Positions 42,682-51,653 of a stretch of 64,000 bases of DNA are shown here, in pieces (the stretch's first letter is position 1; the number at the start of each line of letters is the position of its first letter). The stretch is from Rothia aerolata (lineage in GTDB: Bacteria > Actinomycetota > Actinomycetes > Actinomycetales > Micrococcaceae), in the NCBI RefSeq assembly GCF_014635585.1, contig NZ_BMDC01000001.1, forward strand, positions 1,216,139-1,280,138. Reading direction: 5' to 3'. The translations under genes were made by a program, and so were the position numbers. The notes under the pieces are model-generated. The model was not told the origin of the DNA, did no database searches, and saw only the letters and a list, made by a program, of their open reading frames with translations.

Positions 42682-43584
42682 ATGGATTCAACTCGCCGTT
42701 TTGGTTCTGAGTCGCCCGATTCAGACCGCACAGAGGCACTGGATGCCTGGGACTTCGCGTTTGATGAGGAGCAGGATGAGGACGACGCCGGCCCCACCCG
42801 CGTGCTCAGCCCGCAGGATCAGCGCTCCCCCACCGAAATTTCTGCCACCAGGCCGCGGCGGGTAGCCCAGGATCCCACCGAGCCGCTGACCTATCGGCAG
42901 CCGGAACCCCAGCAGGTTCCCCACCAGAACCGACCGGCCAGCGCCCCTACCCCGAATCCGGCGGCACCGAACTATACCGGGCAGCCTGCCACCTACTCCA
43001 TGCCGGCCGACCACGCGGCGTCCTACTCCGGCAAAAACTACGCCCGCATTCAGTTTCTTCCGGCCCTTCTGGGCTGGCTGGTTGCCTACAGCCTGGTGAA
43101 CCTCAGCAGCTACGCGCTGGCCGGACTGTCCGGCCTGGTGGGAATTCCCTCCTTCGGCAGTTTTCAGGAGGGCTTTGACCAACTGATTCATCCGCTAACC
43201 GGCAGCACCGCGGGGCCAGGACTCTGGCTCATTCTCGCCGGCCTCTTCTATCTTCTCAGCTTTGCCCTGGGCGGCTATGCCGCGGCGCGCATGGCCCGGC
43301 TTGCTCCGCTCAAGCAGGGGCTGGGTGTGTGGCTGTGGCACCTGCTGGCCATTATTGTCTCAACCCTGATAACACTCACAGTGGCTGGCCAGATTGCCAC
43401 CGGGGTGCCCCAGCTGGGTCTACAGAACCTCTTTGCCCGCGGTGTTATCACCGACCTGCCCGGAGTGCTGGTACTGCTGGTGCTGGCCCTCATCGGCAGC
43501 CTCTGCGGTTCTGCCCTGGGCACCCGCTACCACCGCAAACTCGCAAAGTCACAGGCGCTACCGCCTGAAAACTACAGGGTGTAA
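42682..43584 (+). CDS. Four-TM membrane protein with disordered N-terminus
   Basis: 300 residues. The first 120 are charged, then Pro/Gln-rich and probably disordered (RQPEPQQVPHQNRPASAPTPNPAAPNY). Four TM segments follow: FLPALLGWLVAYSLVNLSSYALAGL, LWLILAGLFYLLSFALGGYAA, LWHLLAIIVSTLITLTVAG and LPGVLVLLVLALIGSLCGSALG. No recognised domain; the helical part resembles general actinobacterial membrane proteins of the cell-envelope type. It may be coregulated with the 48-residue gene in front. Confidence 0.7.
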   Translation: MDSTRRFGSESPDSDRTEALDAWDFAFDEEQDEDDAGPTRVLSPQDQRSPTEISATRPRRVAQDPTEPLTYRQPEPQQVPHQNRPASAPTPNPAAPNYTGQPATYSMPADHAASYSGKNYARIQFLPALLGWLVAYSLVNLSSYALAGLSGLVGIPSFGSFQEGFDQLIHPLTGSTAGPGLWLILAGLFYLLSFALGGYAAARMARLAPLKQGLGVWLWHLLAIIVSTLITLTVAGQIATGVPQLGLQNLFARGVITDLPGVLVLLVLALIGSLCGSALGTRYHRKLAKSQALPPENYRV

Positions 43585-43674
43585 CCAGAATTATCATCGA
43601 CATCTCAGCAACCAGCTTGCCGAGACTGGGGCAAAGTGTCATTATCTGGTGTGGCCTTTTTAAGGTCATTTCTC

Positions 43675-43707
43675 AGCTTGAAGAAAAATTATGGGAGACT
43701 TCAAGCT
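43675..43707 (+). terminator. Hairpin downstream of the membrane protein gene
   Basis: AGCTTGAAG (43675-43683) and CTTCAAGCT (43699-43707) form a perfect 9-base stem with a 15-base loop, followed by AAAATGACAATC. It lies 90 bases after the stop and 117 bases before the response regulator start. The tail is A-rich rather than T-rich, so a regulatory role is also possible. A short palindrome ACTTGAACAAGT follows at about 43719. Confidence 0.5.
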
Positions 43708-43823
43708 AAAATGACAATCACTTGAACAAGTTTCATCAAAAATTTAAATAAATACACCAGACCTCGTTCGCTGACTCAACAACCTCGGCGAAAGGGGTAC
43801 ATCTGCTTTTACTTGGGGGAAAA

Positions 43824-44537
43824 ATGACAGATACTTTAGTAGCTATCGTTGACGATCACGAGGTTGTTCGCGAAGGTATGCGAGCTGTAGCAGACAAGAC
43901 CGAGGGGGTCGATCTTGTCGCAGCATCTCCTACGGTCAGCGAACTTCTGGTGGCTCTGGGGCGCAACCCGCGCGACCCTAAAACTGCAGATTTGGGCAAG
44001 GTCAAGCGCGAGTGCGATGTGGTTCTTCTCGACCTCTCCTTACAGGATCGCTCCCGCCCCTCAGAAAACGTTGAGCTACTGCGCCAGGCCGGCATTAAAG
44101 TTCTCATCTTCTCCATCGGCGAGAACCCCAGCCTGATTCGCGAGGCGCTCAAGTCGGGTGCCCTGGGCCTGGTACGTAAGTCAGAGCCCCTGGAACACGC
44201 CCTGGAAGAAGCCCAGAACATCGCCAACGGCAAGGCAGTTGTTACCAAAGAACTGGCAGCGGCCATTGACGGCGACCACGAGTTCTCCCGAGCTGCTCTC
44301 TCACCTCGCGAGCAGGAGACCCTGCGCCTCTACGCCTCGGGCTTTGCCCAGGTTCAGGTAGCCCGCCGCATGGGCATCAAGCAGTCAGCGGTCAAGACCA
44401 ACATTGACCGTATCCGCGAAAAGTACGCCCGTGTTGGCCGCCCCGCACCCACCAAGATTGACCTGCGCATTCGCGCTATTGAAGACGGGCTGGTAGACAG
44501 CATGGAAGACGTTAAGACCGCAGAGCGCTACTTCTAA
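43824..44537 (+). CDS. NarL/LuxR-type response regulator
   Basis: 237 residues; GGGGG precedes the ATG. Receiver domain: VDDHEVVREGM (D10, D11) and phospho-acceptor D70 in VVLLDLSLQD, with an insert of about 12 residues between helix 2 and strand 3 (GRNPRDPKTADLGKVKREC), and SALGLVRKS with the lysine. C-terminal HTH: LSPREQETLRLYASGFAQVQVARRMGIKQSAVKTNIDRIREKYARVGRP. The kinase genes follow after 47 bases. Confidence 0.92.
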   Translation: MTDTLVAIVDDHEVVREGMRAVADKTEGVDLVAASPTVSELLVALGRNPRDPKTADLGKVKRECDVVLLDLSLQDRSRPSENVELLRQAGIKVLIFSIGENPSLIREALKSGALGLVRKSEPLEHALEEAQNIANGKAVVTKELAAAIDGDHEFSRAALSPREQETLRLYASGFAQVQVARRMGIKQSAVKTNIDRIREKYARVGRPAPTKIDLRIRAIEDGLVDSMEDVKTAERYF

Positions 44538-44584
44538 TTCATTTTTCGTCTTTCTTTCCCCCTTCATACTCAGAGGTTCCCCCG

Positions 44585-45901
44585 GTGCAGCACGCAAGAG
44601 GTGCAACTAAGGAGCTTGCACAGTCCCTCCGCAAAACAAGCTGGCTCATTCCTAGGCCCTGGTCCCCCAGCAATCGACAGGTTTCTGGGCCCAGTAGCCT
44701 TGTTTTGTTCTGCTCTCTTGAGATTTTCTTTGCTGTCTTCGGGGTAGCTCTTATCTTTCAGAACTACCCCGCTCTCAAGATGAGCGGCTACAACTTTGCC
44801 AGCTGGCACAGTATCTTTGCCCTGCTGGTTATCACCAACAGCATGTGGCTCATCTACAACGGGATTCGCCGCGAATACTCCCGGGCCACCGTAACCCCCG
44901 CCCTGTATATTGCCTACGGGGCATATCTCACCTACCCGCTGGCTATCACCGAAAACGCCTCCACAGTGGTGCCCTGGTGCACCCTCATCGGCCTCTACGG
45001 ACTTATCACGCCCATCACTACAGACGGCCTGCGTAGCACCACCCTGCATTCCCTGGGTTTCGGCCTGGCCTACGCCGTCAGCGTGGCGGGCTCCTCCTGG
45101 ACCTCGGGGCTGGATATTCAGTACAGCGAGGCGGTGGCTCGCGGACTCTTTCTTCTGACCTGCTGCCTGCTGCTGGGTTTCTTTTTCTGCGCGGCCTACT
45201 ACTACACCGAGAAATCTGACAACCTCTACGCCGAGACTCTCAGCGCCCAGCTCCAGCTGACCCGCTCCCGCGACCAGTCCCACTCCCTGCAGGAGTTCGA
45301 CAAGCTGGTACACGATAACGTGATGGCCGCCCTGCTCGATGCCAGCCGCACCGAAGGCCCCATCGCAGACCGTACCCGGGCACTGGCCCAGCGGGCTATT
45401 GGGGTACTTGAGGACGAGTCAGAACGCTTCTCCACCACCGCCCGCCCCTCCACCTTTCAATCGCTGACCGAGCAGATTGCGGTGGGGGTTGCCCCCTGGA
45501 ATTCCCGGCTACGCTTCGTAGAAAACGACGAATCAGACCTACCCAAGGCAGATCCCGAATCCGAGATTCCCAGTAACGTGGCGCGCGCCTTCACCCACGC
45601 CGTCACCGAGGCCGTCTCGAACTCCGCGCGTCATTCGGGAACCCGCACTACCCAAATCAGTATCCGCACCGAGATGCGCCGCCCGGCCTCTGCCCTGCGC
45701 TCCGACGAGGACCAGCCCTACATCTTCTGCACCGTGCTCGACCACGGCCAGGGCTTTAACATGAAGAATCTCGATATGAGCCGCATGGGTGTGCGCGTCT
45801 CTATGCTGCGCAGCATGGAAGAGGTAGGAGGCCGAGTGACCATTAAGTCAGCTCCCTACCGCGGCACCCGGGTAACCGTTCAATGGCCGGGTGAACTCTA
45901 G
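44585..45901 (+). CDS. Membrane histidine kinase (HisKA_3-like)
   Basis: 438 residues, GTG start. After a 30-residue cytoplasmic N-terminus there are about five or six TM segments (to near residue 210). The dimerisation helix has the phospho-acceptor in KLVHDNVMAALLDA (H243). The ATPase domain shows HAVTEAVSNSARHSG (N box), VLDHGQGFNM (G1) and RMGVRVSMLRSMEEVGGRVTIKSAPYRGTRVTVQWP (G2). It is the likely partner of the NarL-type regulator upstream. Its TAG shares one base with the next gene's GTG. Confidence 0.88.
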   Translation: MQHARGATKELAQSLRKTSWLIPRPWSPSNRQVSGPSSLVLFCSLEIFFAVFGVALIFQNYPALKMSGYNFASWHSIFALLVITNSMWLIYNGIRREYSRATVTPALYIAYGAYLTYPLAITENASTVVPWCTLIGLYGLITPITTDGLRSTTLHSLGFGLAYAVSVAGSSWTSGLDIQYSEAVARGLFLLTCCLLLGFFFCAAYYYTEKSDNLYAETLSAQLQLTRSRDQSHSLQEFDKLVHDNVMAALLDASRTEGPIADRTRALAQRAIGVLEDESERFSTTARPSTFQSLTEQIAVGVAPWNSRLRFVENDESDLPKADPESEIPSNVARAFTHAVTEAVSNSARHSGTRTTQISIRTEMRRPASALRSDEDQPYIFCTVLDHGQGFNMKNLDMSRMGVRVSMLRSMEEVGGRVTIKSAPYRGTRVTVQWPGEL

Positions 45902-46917
45902 TGTCTAGTGCCTACTACTCCACGGGCTTTTTCCGGGTGAGCCTGGCCCTCTACATGGGCTGCGTGCTTGTTGAATTTCTGCTCTGGTACAACTCGGCTG
46001 CCCTGACCGAGCCCTATGCCTGGGTGCCCCTTCTTGCCTCGATTGGCTGGGGCTTCTTGCTGGTCTTCTTCCCCAGCCGCAACCTTCAGCTGCCGCCCTT
46101 TATGATTCCGCTGATTCTGCTAGTTTCACTGGGAACGGTGCAGATGATGCTCGCGGCCCTGCCCCACAACATCAATCCTAGAAACATCACCCTGCCGCTG
46201 ATGGTGATTGTTTTGATCAGCTCGGTGCTGGTGGTTCGAAACCACATTACAGCAGGCTGGGCGGTTCTATTTTTCTCGTCTCTTCTGGTGCTGAAGTGGC
46301 ACCTGGTGCTCTTTGTACCCACCATCCATATTGCCGCGCTCTTTTTGGTGCCCTGTATGATTGTTTTTGCAGCCCACCTCTTCAAGTATCAGATTGAGCA
46401 GGCGAGCCATCGTGCCCGGCAGGCGCGCATCCTTTTGCAGAACGCGGAGCTGCGGCAGGCTGCCGAGGTAGGCGCCCGCGATGTAGCGGCCCAGCGGGTC
46501 TACGAGGTGCGCACTCTTACCGAGGATATGCTGCACCGCATTGCCTATAATCCAGAGCCGGTTACCGCCGAGGAAATCAAACAGTTCCGCTTCACCGAGG
46601 CTCAGTTGCGCGATACGATCCGCGGCCGCTACGTGGTTAATCAGAAGATTTTGGACGCCGCTTTAGAGGCCCGGCGCAGGGGTGCCAAGGTGGATATTTT
46701 GGACGAGCGCGGGGAGCAGCTACCGGTCTCGGTGATGCGCGCGGTGACTACGGCGGCGGTGGATATGCTCGAAGACGCTAGCGGCGGTACAATTACGATT
46801 CGCGCTTTCCCGGTGGGCGATCCCATTGCGGTGATGCTGGTGCACGACGGTAATTCAGAGGATGACGAGCCCTCGGCGGTAGAAATTTCTCCCACCGGGG
46901 AGATAGACCGCTTCTAG
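45901..46917 (+). CDS. Membrane protein with a degenerate kinase-ATPase-like domain
   Basis: 338 residues, GTG start overlapping the kinase stop by one base. About five TM segments (residues 10-160), then a coiled linker, then DILDERGEQLPVSVMRAVTTAAVDMLEDASGGTITIRAFPVGDPIAVMLVHDGNSEDDEP. That stretch follows the order of a HATPase domain, but the N box has lost its Asn/His pattern, the glycine-rich ATP lid is missing and no phospho-acceptor histidine is evident. It looks like a non-catalytic partner of the upstream kinase. Assignment by pattern only. Confidence 0.6.
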   Translation: MSSAYYSTGFFRVSLALYMGCVLVEFLLWYNSAALTEPYAWVPLLASIGWGFLLVFFPSRNLQLPPFMIPLILLVSLGTVQMMLAALPHNINPRNITLPLMVIVLISSVLVVRNHITAGWAVLFFSSLLVLKWHLVLFVPTIHIAALFLVPCMIVFAAHLFKYQIEQASHRARQARILLQNAELRQAAEVGARDVAAQRVYEVRTLTEDMLHRIAYNPEPVTAEEIKQFRFTEAQLRDTIRGRYVVNQKILDAALEARRRGAKVDILDERGEQLPVSVMRAVTTAAVDMLEDASGGTITIRAFPVGDPIAVMLVHDGNSEDDEPSAVEISPTGEIDRF

Positions 46918-47131
46918 CTTAACCACACCTGTGGGCTATTTGTTGCTTTATTGTCAGTTTATTTAGGGACATACAAGAAAGTAACGGTTTGGAATAATGG
47001 AACTAGTCGGAAAGGCGTGTCGGGGGACTCGCCTTGTGCTTGCCACGACGTTGGGGGATGTCAGGCAAGCCGTTCCACACTAATAAAGCAGGTTTTACAG
47101 CTTTTCTAAGCCGTGGAACATGCATATTTCT

Positions 47132-47178
47132 AAGGCACGATGGCCGCTCCCCTGAAGGAGCGGCCATCGTGCCTTTTC
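47132..47178 (+). terminator. Strong terminator
   Basis: AAGGCACGATGGCCGCTCC (47132-47150) pairs perfectly with GGAGCGGCCATCGTGCCTT (47157-47175), with a 6-base loop and TTTTCTC after the stem. It stands 215 bases after the kinase-partner gene. The long perfect stem and T run make it a textbook factor-independent terminator. Because it is distant from the gene, a short non-coding transcript could end here. Confidence 0.85.
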
Positions 47179-47193
47179 TCTACCTAAAACCGA

Positions 47194-47799
47194 GTTATAG
47201 GCAGAAAAGTGCACCCCAACAGCCACAAGGCAACCAGCCCCACAACTTAGCCCCAGAAGCTAACCCCAGTCCTCCCCCACCCAAAACTCCAGCACCTGCA
47301 ATATGGACCAGTCGTGAATTTTGAGCTGAAACAAGCTCTCGGTACACATAGATTCCTGTTAGTAGACCTAAGATACAAGCAAATTCCCGTGAAGAGGCCA
47401 AAGGTACAAGTGAAGTCCCCGAGTACAAGACAATACTTGTACTCGGGGACTTCACTTGTACCCTAGATAGCCCGGCAAGAAGAAACCTATACCTTGTCAT
47501 CGCTGAGCTTTCCCGAGAGGCCATTTTTATACCGAAAATCGGAGGAAAACGGTCTAAAAATGGCCACTCGGTGATTATGGCAGACCGTGCAGATGACCCT
47601 GTTTTATCGAGTCGCCGTTTCAACGACAAATCGCCGGTTCGTTACCGGCGAAACGTCGTTGAAGCGGCGTCTGTAATCTAAGCGGCGACTCAGTACACTG
47701 ACCCATTCTCGATAAACGCCAAACATGTTAGTGGCCACACTTTTCTGCCACTTTCTCGGGTGAGGCGCCCGGGGCGGGACACACTTATCTGCCTATAAC
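47194..47799. repeat. 606-base gene-free segment bounded by inverted repeats
   Basis: GTTATAGGCAGAAAAGTG (47194-47211) and CACTTATCTGCCTATAAC (47782-47799) are inverted copies with one mismatch in 18; a third partial copy, CACACTTTTCTGCC, is at 47736-47749. Inside lie the bipartite hairpin at 47403, an inverted repeat GAGAGGCCATTTTTA/TAAAAATGGCC around 47511-47565, and a long stem CGCCG...CAACGAC/GTCGTTG...CGGCG at 47613-47669 whose left arm can also pair with CGGCGACTC at 47683-47691. No open frame has coding character. The whole gap 46918-47827 thus holds no gene that I can see, only repeats. Confidence 0.6.
47403..47462. repeat. Bipartite GTACA hairpin, copy 2
   Basis: A 60-base palindrome: GGTACAAGTGAAGTCCCCG then AGTACAAG on the left, CTTGTACT and then CGGGGACTTCACTTGTACC on the right, perfectly complementary around a short loop. 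Shares the outer GGTACA/TGTACC and inner AGTACA/TGTACT ends with the elements at 27895 and 60985. A single half-site CGGTACACAT occurs just upstream at 47339-47348. Confidence 0.8.
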
Positions 47800-47827
47800 C
47801 CCTAACACCCCACCCGCAAGCAGGTCA

Positions 47828-49345
47828 CTACTCGTCAAGCAGCAGCGCCGGTTCCTCCAGCACCGCAGCCACATCTGCCATAAAACGGGCCGAGAGGTCG
47901 CCGTCCACCACGCGGTGGTCGAAGGAGCCACCCAGGGTGGTCACCCAGCGCGGAATTACCTCGCCGTCCACCACCCAGGGCTTCTGCTTAATGGTGCCAA
48001 AGGCAATAATCGCAACCTCGCCAGGGTTAATAATCGGGGTTCCGGTATCAATGCCCAGGGCGCCGATATTGGTGATGGTCATGGTTCCCTGGCTCATTTC
48101 TGCCGGCTGGGTCTTACCCTCACGGGCACGCACGGTCAGCTCGTTCAGCGCAAGCGCCAGCTCGCGCAGGGAAAGATCCTGAGCATCCTTGATATTGGGA
48201 ACCATCAGACCGCGCGGGGTGGCGGCTGCAATACCCAGATTCATGAAGTGCTTAATCAGAATCTCTGAGTCAGTCCAGGTGGCATTAACCTGGGGGTTGC
48301 GGGCGGTTGCCCAAATCACCGCCTTGGCAAGGATCAGCAGCGGGGTAACCTTCACGCCCTCAAAGTGGCGGGATTTCTTGAGCCTCTTGACGAACTCCAT
48401 GGTACGGCTTGCATCCACGTCTACAAAGATAGAGACGTGCGGTGCGGTAAAGGCCGAGTTCACCATTGCCTTAGCGGTTGCCTTGCGCACGCCGCGCACC
48501 TTGATGCGCTCGATGCGGTCGCCACAGGCACCGGCGGGAATCCAGAAGGAATCCGGGGTCTCGGCGGTGGGTGCCTCCGATGAGGTATCGGCATCGCGCA
48601 CGTGGGCGGCGTAGTTGAGCAGGTCACGCTTGGTCACCTGGCCGTGGCCGCCGGTGGGGGTTACGTGGGCCAGGTCAATGCCCATATCCTGGGCCGCCTT
48701 GCGCACCGGGGGCTTCGCCAGTGTAGGACGCCGCGGAATCGAGCCTACCGGCCTATCCGCCACCTCGCCCCTAGAAGAATTCTTGCGCAGGCGCTCTTCC
48801 AGCAGGGCAGAGGCCTTCTCGGTCAGACCGCCCAGCGACTCCCCCAGGCTGCCGCGCAGTAGCTTGCGCTCCTGCTGGGCCTCGAGCTGGGCGCTGCTCT
48901 GCTGCACCGGAGCACTGTTGACCGGAGCGGGTGCCGGGGACGGCGCGGGGGCGGTTTTGGCGGGCTTCTTGCGGGCGCGGCGTTTGACCGGGTCTGCGCT
49001 GGGTCCGTTACCCACCAAAATCTTCTGGCTTTCCCCGCCTGTCGAAGCAGAGCCGGCAGCGGCGGTATCAGCGGTAGGAGCAGACTCAGCCGAACCAGCG
49101 TCGTCCTGCCCTCCACTGATCGTCACCAGCGGAGACTCGACCTCGACGGTCTCTCCCTCACTCACGTGAACGGTCTCTACCGTGCCCTCAAAAGGGGAAG
49201 ACAGCTCCACCACGGACTTGGCGGTTTCTACCTCAAAGAGAATGTCGTTGATAGAGACAGTATCGCCGGGGGCAACCTTAACTGAGACAATTTCAGCCTC
49301 GGTCAGGCCCTCACCGACATCGGGAAGTTTGAAAATCTGAGCCAT
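47828..49345 (-). CDS. 2-oxoacid dehydrogenase E2 (dihydrolipoamide acyltransferase)
   Basis: 505 residues. One N-terminal lipoyl domain with the lipoylated lysine K43 (ETAKSVVEL), a Pro/Ala linker, a peripheral-subunit-binding domain ([33 protein letters not shown]) and a catalytic domain ending [16 protein letters not shown], with the His-Asp active site. It transfers the acyl group made by E1 to CoA. With E1 beta and E1 alpha upstream, this is either the branched-chain oxoacid or the pyruvate dehydrogenase complex; the single lipoyl domain fits the former slightly better. No E3 gene is nearby. Confidence 0.92.
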   Translation of the reverse strand: MAQIFKLPDVGEGLTEAEIVSVKVAPGDTVSINDILFEVETAKSVVELSSPFEGTVETVHVSEGETVEVESPLVTISGGQDDAGSAESAPTADTAAAGSASTGGESQKILVGNGPSADPVKRRARKKPAKTAPAPSPAPAPVNSAPVQQSSAQLEAQQERKLLRGSLGESLGGLTEKASALLEERLRKNSSRGEVADRPVGSIPRRPTLAKPPVRKAAQDMGIDLAHVTPTGGHGQVTKRDLLNYAAHVRDADTSSEAPTAETPDSFWIPAGACGDRIERIKVRGVRKATAKAMVNSAFTAPHVSIFVDVDASRTMEFVKRLKKSRHFEGVKVTPLLILAKAVIWATARNPQVNATWTDSEILIKHFMNLGIAAATPRGLMVPNIKDAQDLSLRELALALNELTVRAREGKTQPAEMSQGTMTITNIGALGIDTGTPIINPGEVAIIAFGTIKQKPWVVDGEVIPRWVTTLGGSFDHRVVDGDLSARFMADVAAVLEEPALLLDE

Positions 49346-49372
49346 GAATAATCCTTGGACTGTAGGCGGAAA

Positions 49373-50353
49373 TTAGTAGGTGAAGGAACGGTCAACCGCT
49401 TCGAGAATACGGTCAATACCGGGCACGTATTCTTTCTCGGCGCGGGGCACGGGGTAGGGCATGTGGAAGCCGCCCACGCGTAGCACCGGTGCCTCCAGCG
49501 AGAAGAAACAGCGCTCGGCAATAGCGGCGGCGAGCTCGGAGCCAACGGAGACGAAGCTGGGCGCCTCCTGGGCAATCACCAGACGGCCGGTCTTCTCTAC
49601 CGAGGCGGCAACGGTCTCGGTATCCATGGGCGAGATGGAGCGCAGGTCAATGACCTCAAGGTCGTGGCCGTCTTCAACAGCGGCCTCGGCGGCGGCTAGG
49701 GCCACCGGAACCAGCGGTCCGTAGGTCACCAGGGTTAGGTCTGAGCCCTCGCGCAGCACAGCTGCCTTGAAAGGGTCATAGGATTCATCGGAAAAATCCA
49801 CATCGCCCTTGGCCCAGTAACGGCGCTTAGGTTCGAGGAAAATCACCGGATCTGGATGCTCAATCGACTTGCGCAGCATCCAGTAGGCATCGTGGGCTGA
49901 AGAAGGAGTCAGCACGCGCAGGCCCGGGGTGTGGGCAAAGTAGGCCTCGGGAGAATCGGAGTGGTGCTCGGGGGAACCCACTGCACCGCCGTAGGGCAGG
50001 CGGATAGTCACCGGCACCTGGTACTGGCCCGCGGTGCGCGAATAAATCTTAGACAGCTGCGAGGTGATCTGGTTGAAGCTGGGAAAGACAAAGCCGTCGA
50101 ACTGAATCTCGGGTACCGGCCGGTAGCCCCGCATCGCCATACCAATAGAGGTGCCGATAATACCGGCCTCCCCCAGAGGTGAATCCATGACTCGCTTGGG
50201 ACCGAACTCGGCCTGAAGACCGTCGGTCACGCGGAAGACGCCGCCGAGCTTACCTACATCCTCACCGAGCACAACCACCTTGGGATTAGACACCATCTCG
50301 TAGCGCAGCGCCCGGGTAATCGCCTTAGATAGCGGAAGTTTCTCTACAGTCAT
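49373..50353 (-). CDS. 2-oxoacid dehydrogenase E1 beta subunit
   Basis: 326 residues, normal length. Transketolase-type pyrimidine-binding domain with VVVLGEDVGKLGGVFRVTDGLQAEFG and DSPLGEAGIIGTSIGMAMRGYRPVPEIQF, and a C-terminal domain with DLRSISPMDTETV. Forms the alpha2-beta2 thiamine-diphosphate enzyme with the product of the gene 9 bases upstream. E2 follows after 27 bases. Confidence 0.94.
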   Translation of the reverse strand: MTVEKLPLSKAITRALRYEMVSNPKVVVLGEDVGKLGGVFRVTDGLQAEFGPKRVMDSPLGEAGIIGTSIGMAMRGYRPVPEIQFDGFVFPSFNQITSQLSKIYSRTAGQYQVPVTIRLPYGGAVGSPEHHSDSPEAYFAHTPGLRVLTPSSAHDAYWMLRKSIEHPDPVIFLEPKRRYWAKGDVDFSDESYDPFKAAVLREGSDLTLVTYGPLVPVALAAAEAAVEDGHDLEVIDLRSISPMDTETVAASVEKTGRLVIAQEAPSFVSVGSELAAAIAERCFFSLEAPVLRVGGFHMPYPVPRAEKEYVPGIDRILEAVDRSFTY

Positions 50354-50362
50354 CTCTAATCC

Positions 50363-51550
50363 CTAGTCCTCAAAGCCGTCCATGTACTCGCGGAAGAAAG
50401 CCCGGTCTGTCTCCACCTGCAGGTGCGGCTCAGCGTAGACGGCGCCCATCAGCTCGTCCAAATCGCGCGGCTCTGAGGCCAGCAGGCTGGCGCGGGTCTG
50501 CCGGGCTGTCTGTTCGGCCTCGGCTTTGACCGACTCAAAGAAGTCATCATCGGCAAGACCCTGCTGGCGCAGGTACTTCTCCAAACGCACCACCGGATCT
50601 TTTGCCTGAGCCGCCTCAAGCATCTCCGGCGCCTGGTAGCGGCTGGGGTCATCAGCGGTGGTGTGGGCGTTGAGCCGGTAGGTCTCAGCCTCAATCAGAA
50701 CCGGGCCCTCGCCAGCGCGAATCTTCTCCAGCGCGTAGCGGGTTGCGGCAATCACGGCCAGAACATCGTTGCCGTCTACCCGCAGGCCCTCAAAGCCGTA
50801 GCCCGCCGCCCGGGTAGATACCGGCACCCGAGACTGGGTGGAGAAGGGCACCGAGATAGCCCACTGGTTATTCTGCACAAAGAAGAGCACCGGGGCGTTG
50901 TAGGAAGCTGCAAAGACCATCGACTCGTGCACCTCACCCTCGGTGGAGGAACCGTCGCCGAAGTAGACGGCAACAGCCGGGCGCGCGCCGTCCTTACTCG
51001 GATCGGTCACCTGGCCCTGGCCGGTCTGGGGCACCCCGGTCTGCTCCTCAATATCGGCGTCGAAGTTCAGGCCCATCGCATAGCCCACCGCGTGCGGCAC
51101 CTGCGCCGCCAGTACCAGGGTGTAGGCGTGGAAGTTGTGCTTCTTGGCATCCCAGCCCAGGGTGGCCGAGCCGCGGAAAACCTGAAGCAGCTCCCCAAAA
51201 TCCACCCCGCGGGTATGTGCCAGGGCGTGCTCGCGGTAGCTGGGGAAAATATAGTCGTTGGGCGCATAGGCAAAACCAGAACCCACCTGGGCCGCCTCCT
51301 GGCCCCGGCAGGAAGCCCAAAGGGCCATCTCGCCCTGGCGCTGCAGGGAGGTAGCCTCATCATCCACCCGGCGGGTGACCATCATCTGACGGAAGAGCTT
51401 CTTGAGCACCTCGCCGTCCACATCTTCAAGATAGGAACTGAAGATCTCGTGCTGGCTCACCTCGCCCGCCTCATTCATTAGCTGAATCCGCGGTGGAATG
51501 CCAAAAGGATTCTCTGCGGCGCTGTGGTCTGCGCCCACCTGGGTGCTCAT
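50363..51550 (-). CDS. 2-oxoacid dehydrogenase E1 alpha subunit
   Basis: 395 residues. Thiamine-diphosphate motif GDGSSTEGEVHESMVFAASYNAPVLFFVQNNQWAIS, phosphorylation-loop-like TYRLNAHTTADDPSRY, and N-terminal QMMVTRRVDDEATSLQRQGEMALWASCRGQEAAQVG. Decarboxylates the 2-oxoacid and loads the lipoyl group. First gene of E1 alpha-E1 beta-E2. TADDPSRY is closer to branched-chain than to pyruvate E1 alpha sequences, but the substrate remains open. Confidence 0.93.
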   Translation of the reverse strand: MSTQVGADHSAAENPFGIPPRIQLMNEAGEVSQHEIFSSYLEDVDGEVLKKLFRQMMVTRRVDDEATSLQRQGEMALWASCRGQEAAQVGSGFAYAPNDYIFPSYREHALAHTRGVDFGELLQVFRGSATLGWDAKKHNFHAYTLVLAAQVPHAVGYAMGLNFDADIEEQTGVPQTGQGQVTDPSKDGARPAVAVYFGDGSSTEGEVHESMVFAASYNAPVLFFVQNNQWAISVPFSTQSRVPVSTRAAGYGFEGLRVDGNDVLAVIAATRYALEKIRAGEGPVLIEAETYRLNAHTTADDPSRYQAPEMLEAAQAKDPVVRLEKYLRQQGLADDDFFESVKAEAEQTARQTRASLLASEPRDLDELMGAVYAEPHLQVETDRAFFREYMDGFED

Positions 51551-51653
51551 ATGCCCTCCGTGCAGATGAATAAATACTTACTGTGCTTAAGACTATGCCT
51601 GAGCACTGAGATTGCCCCAGAAGAAAGGGGTGTAACAGCTCACGTATTCTACC

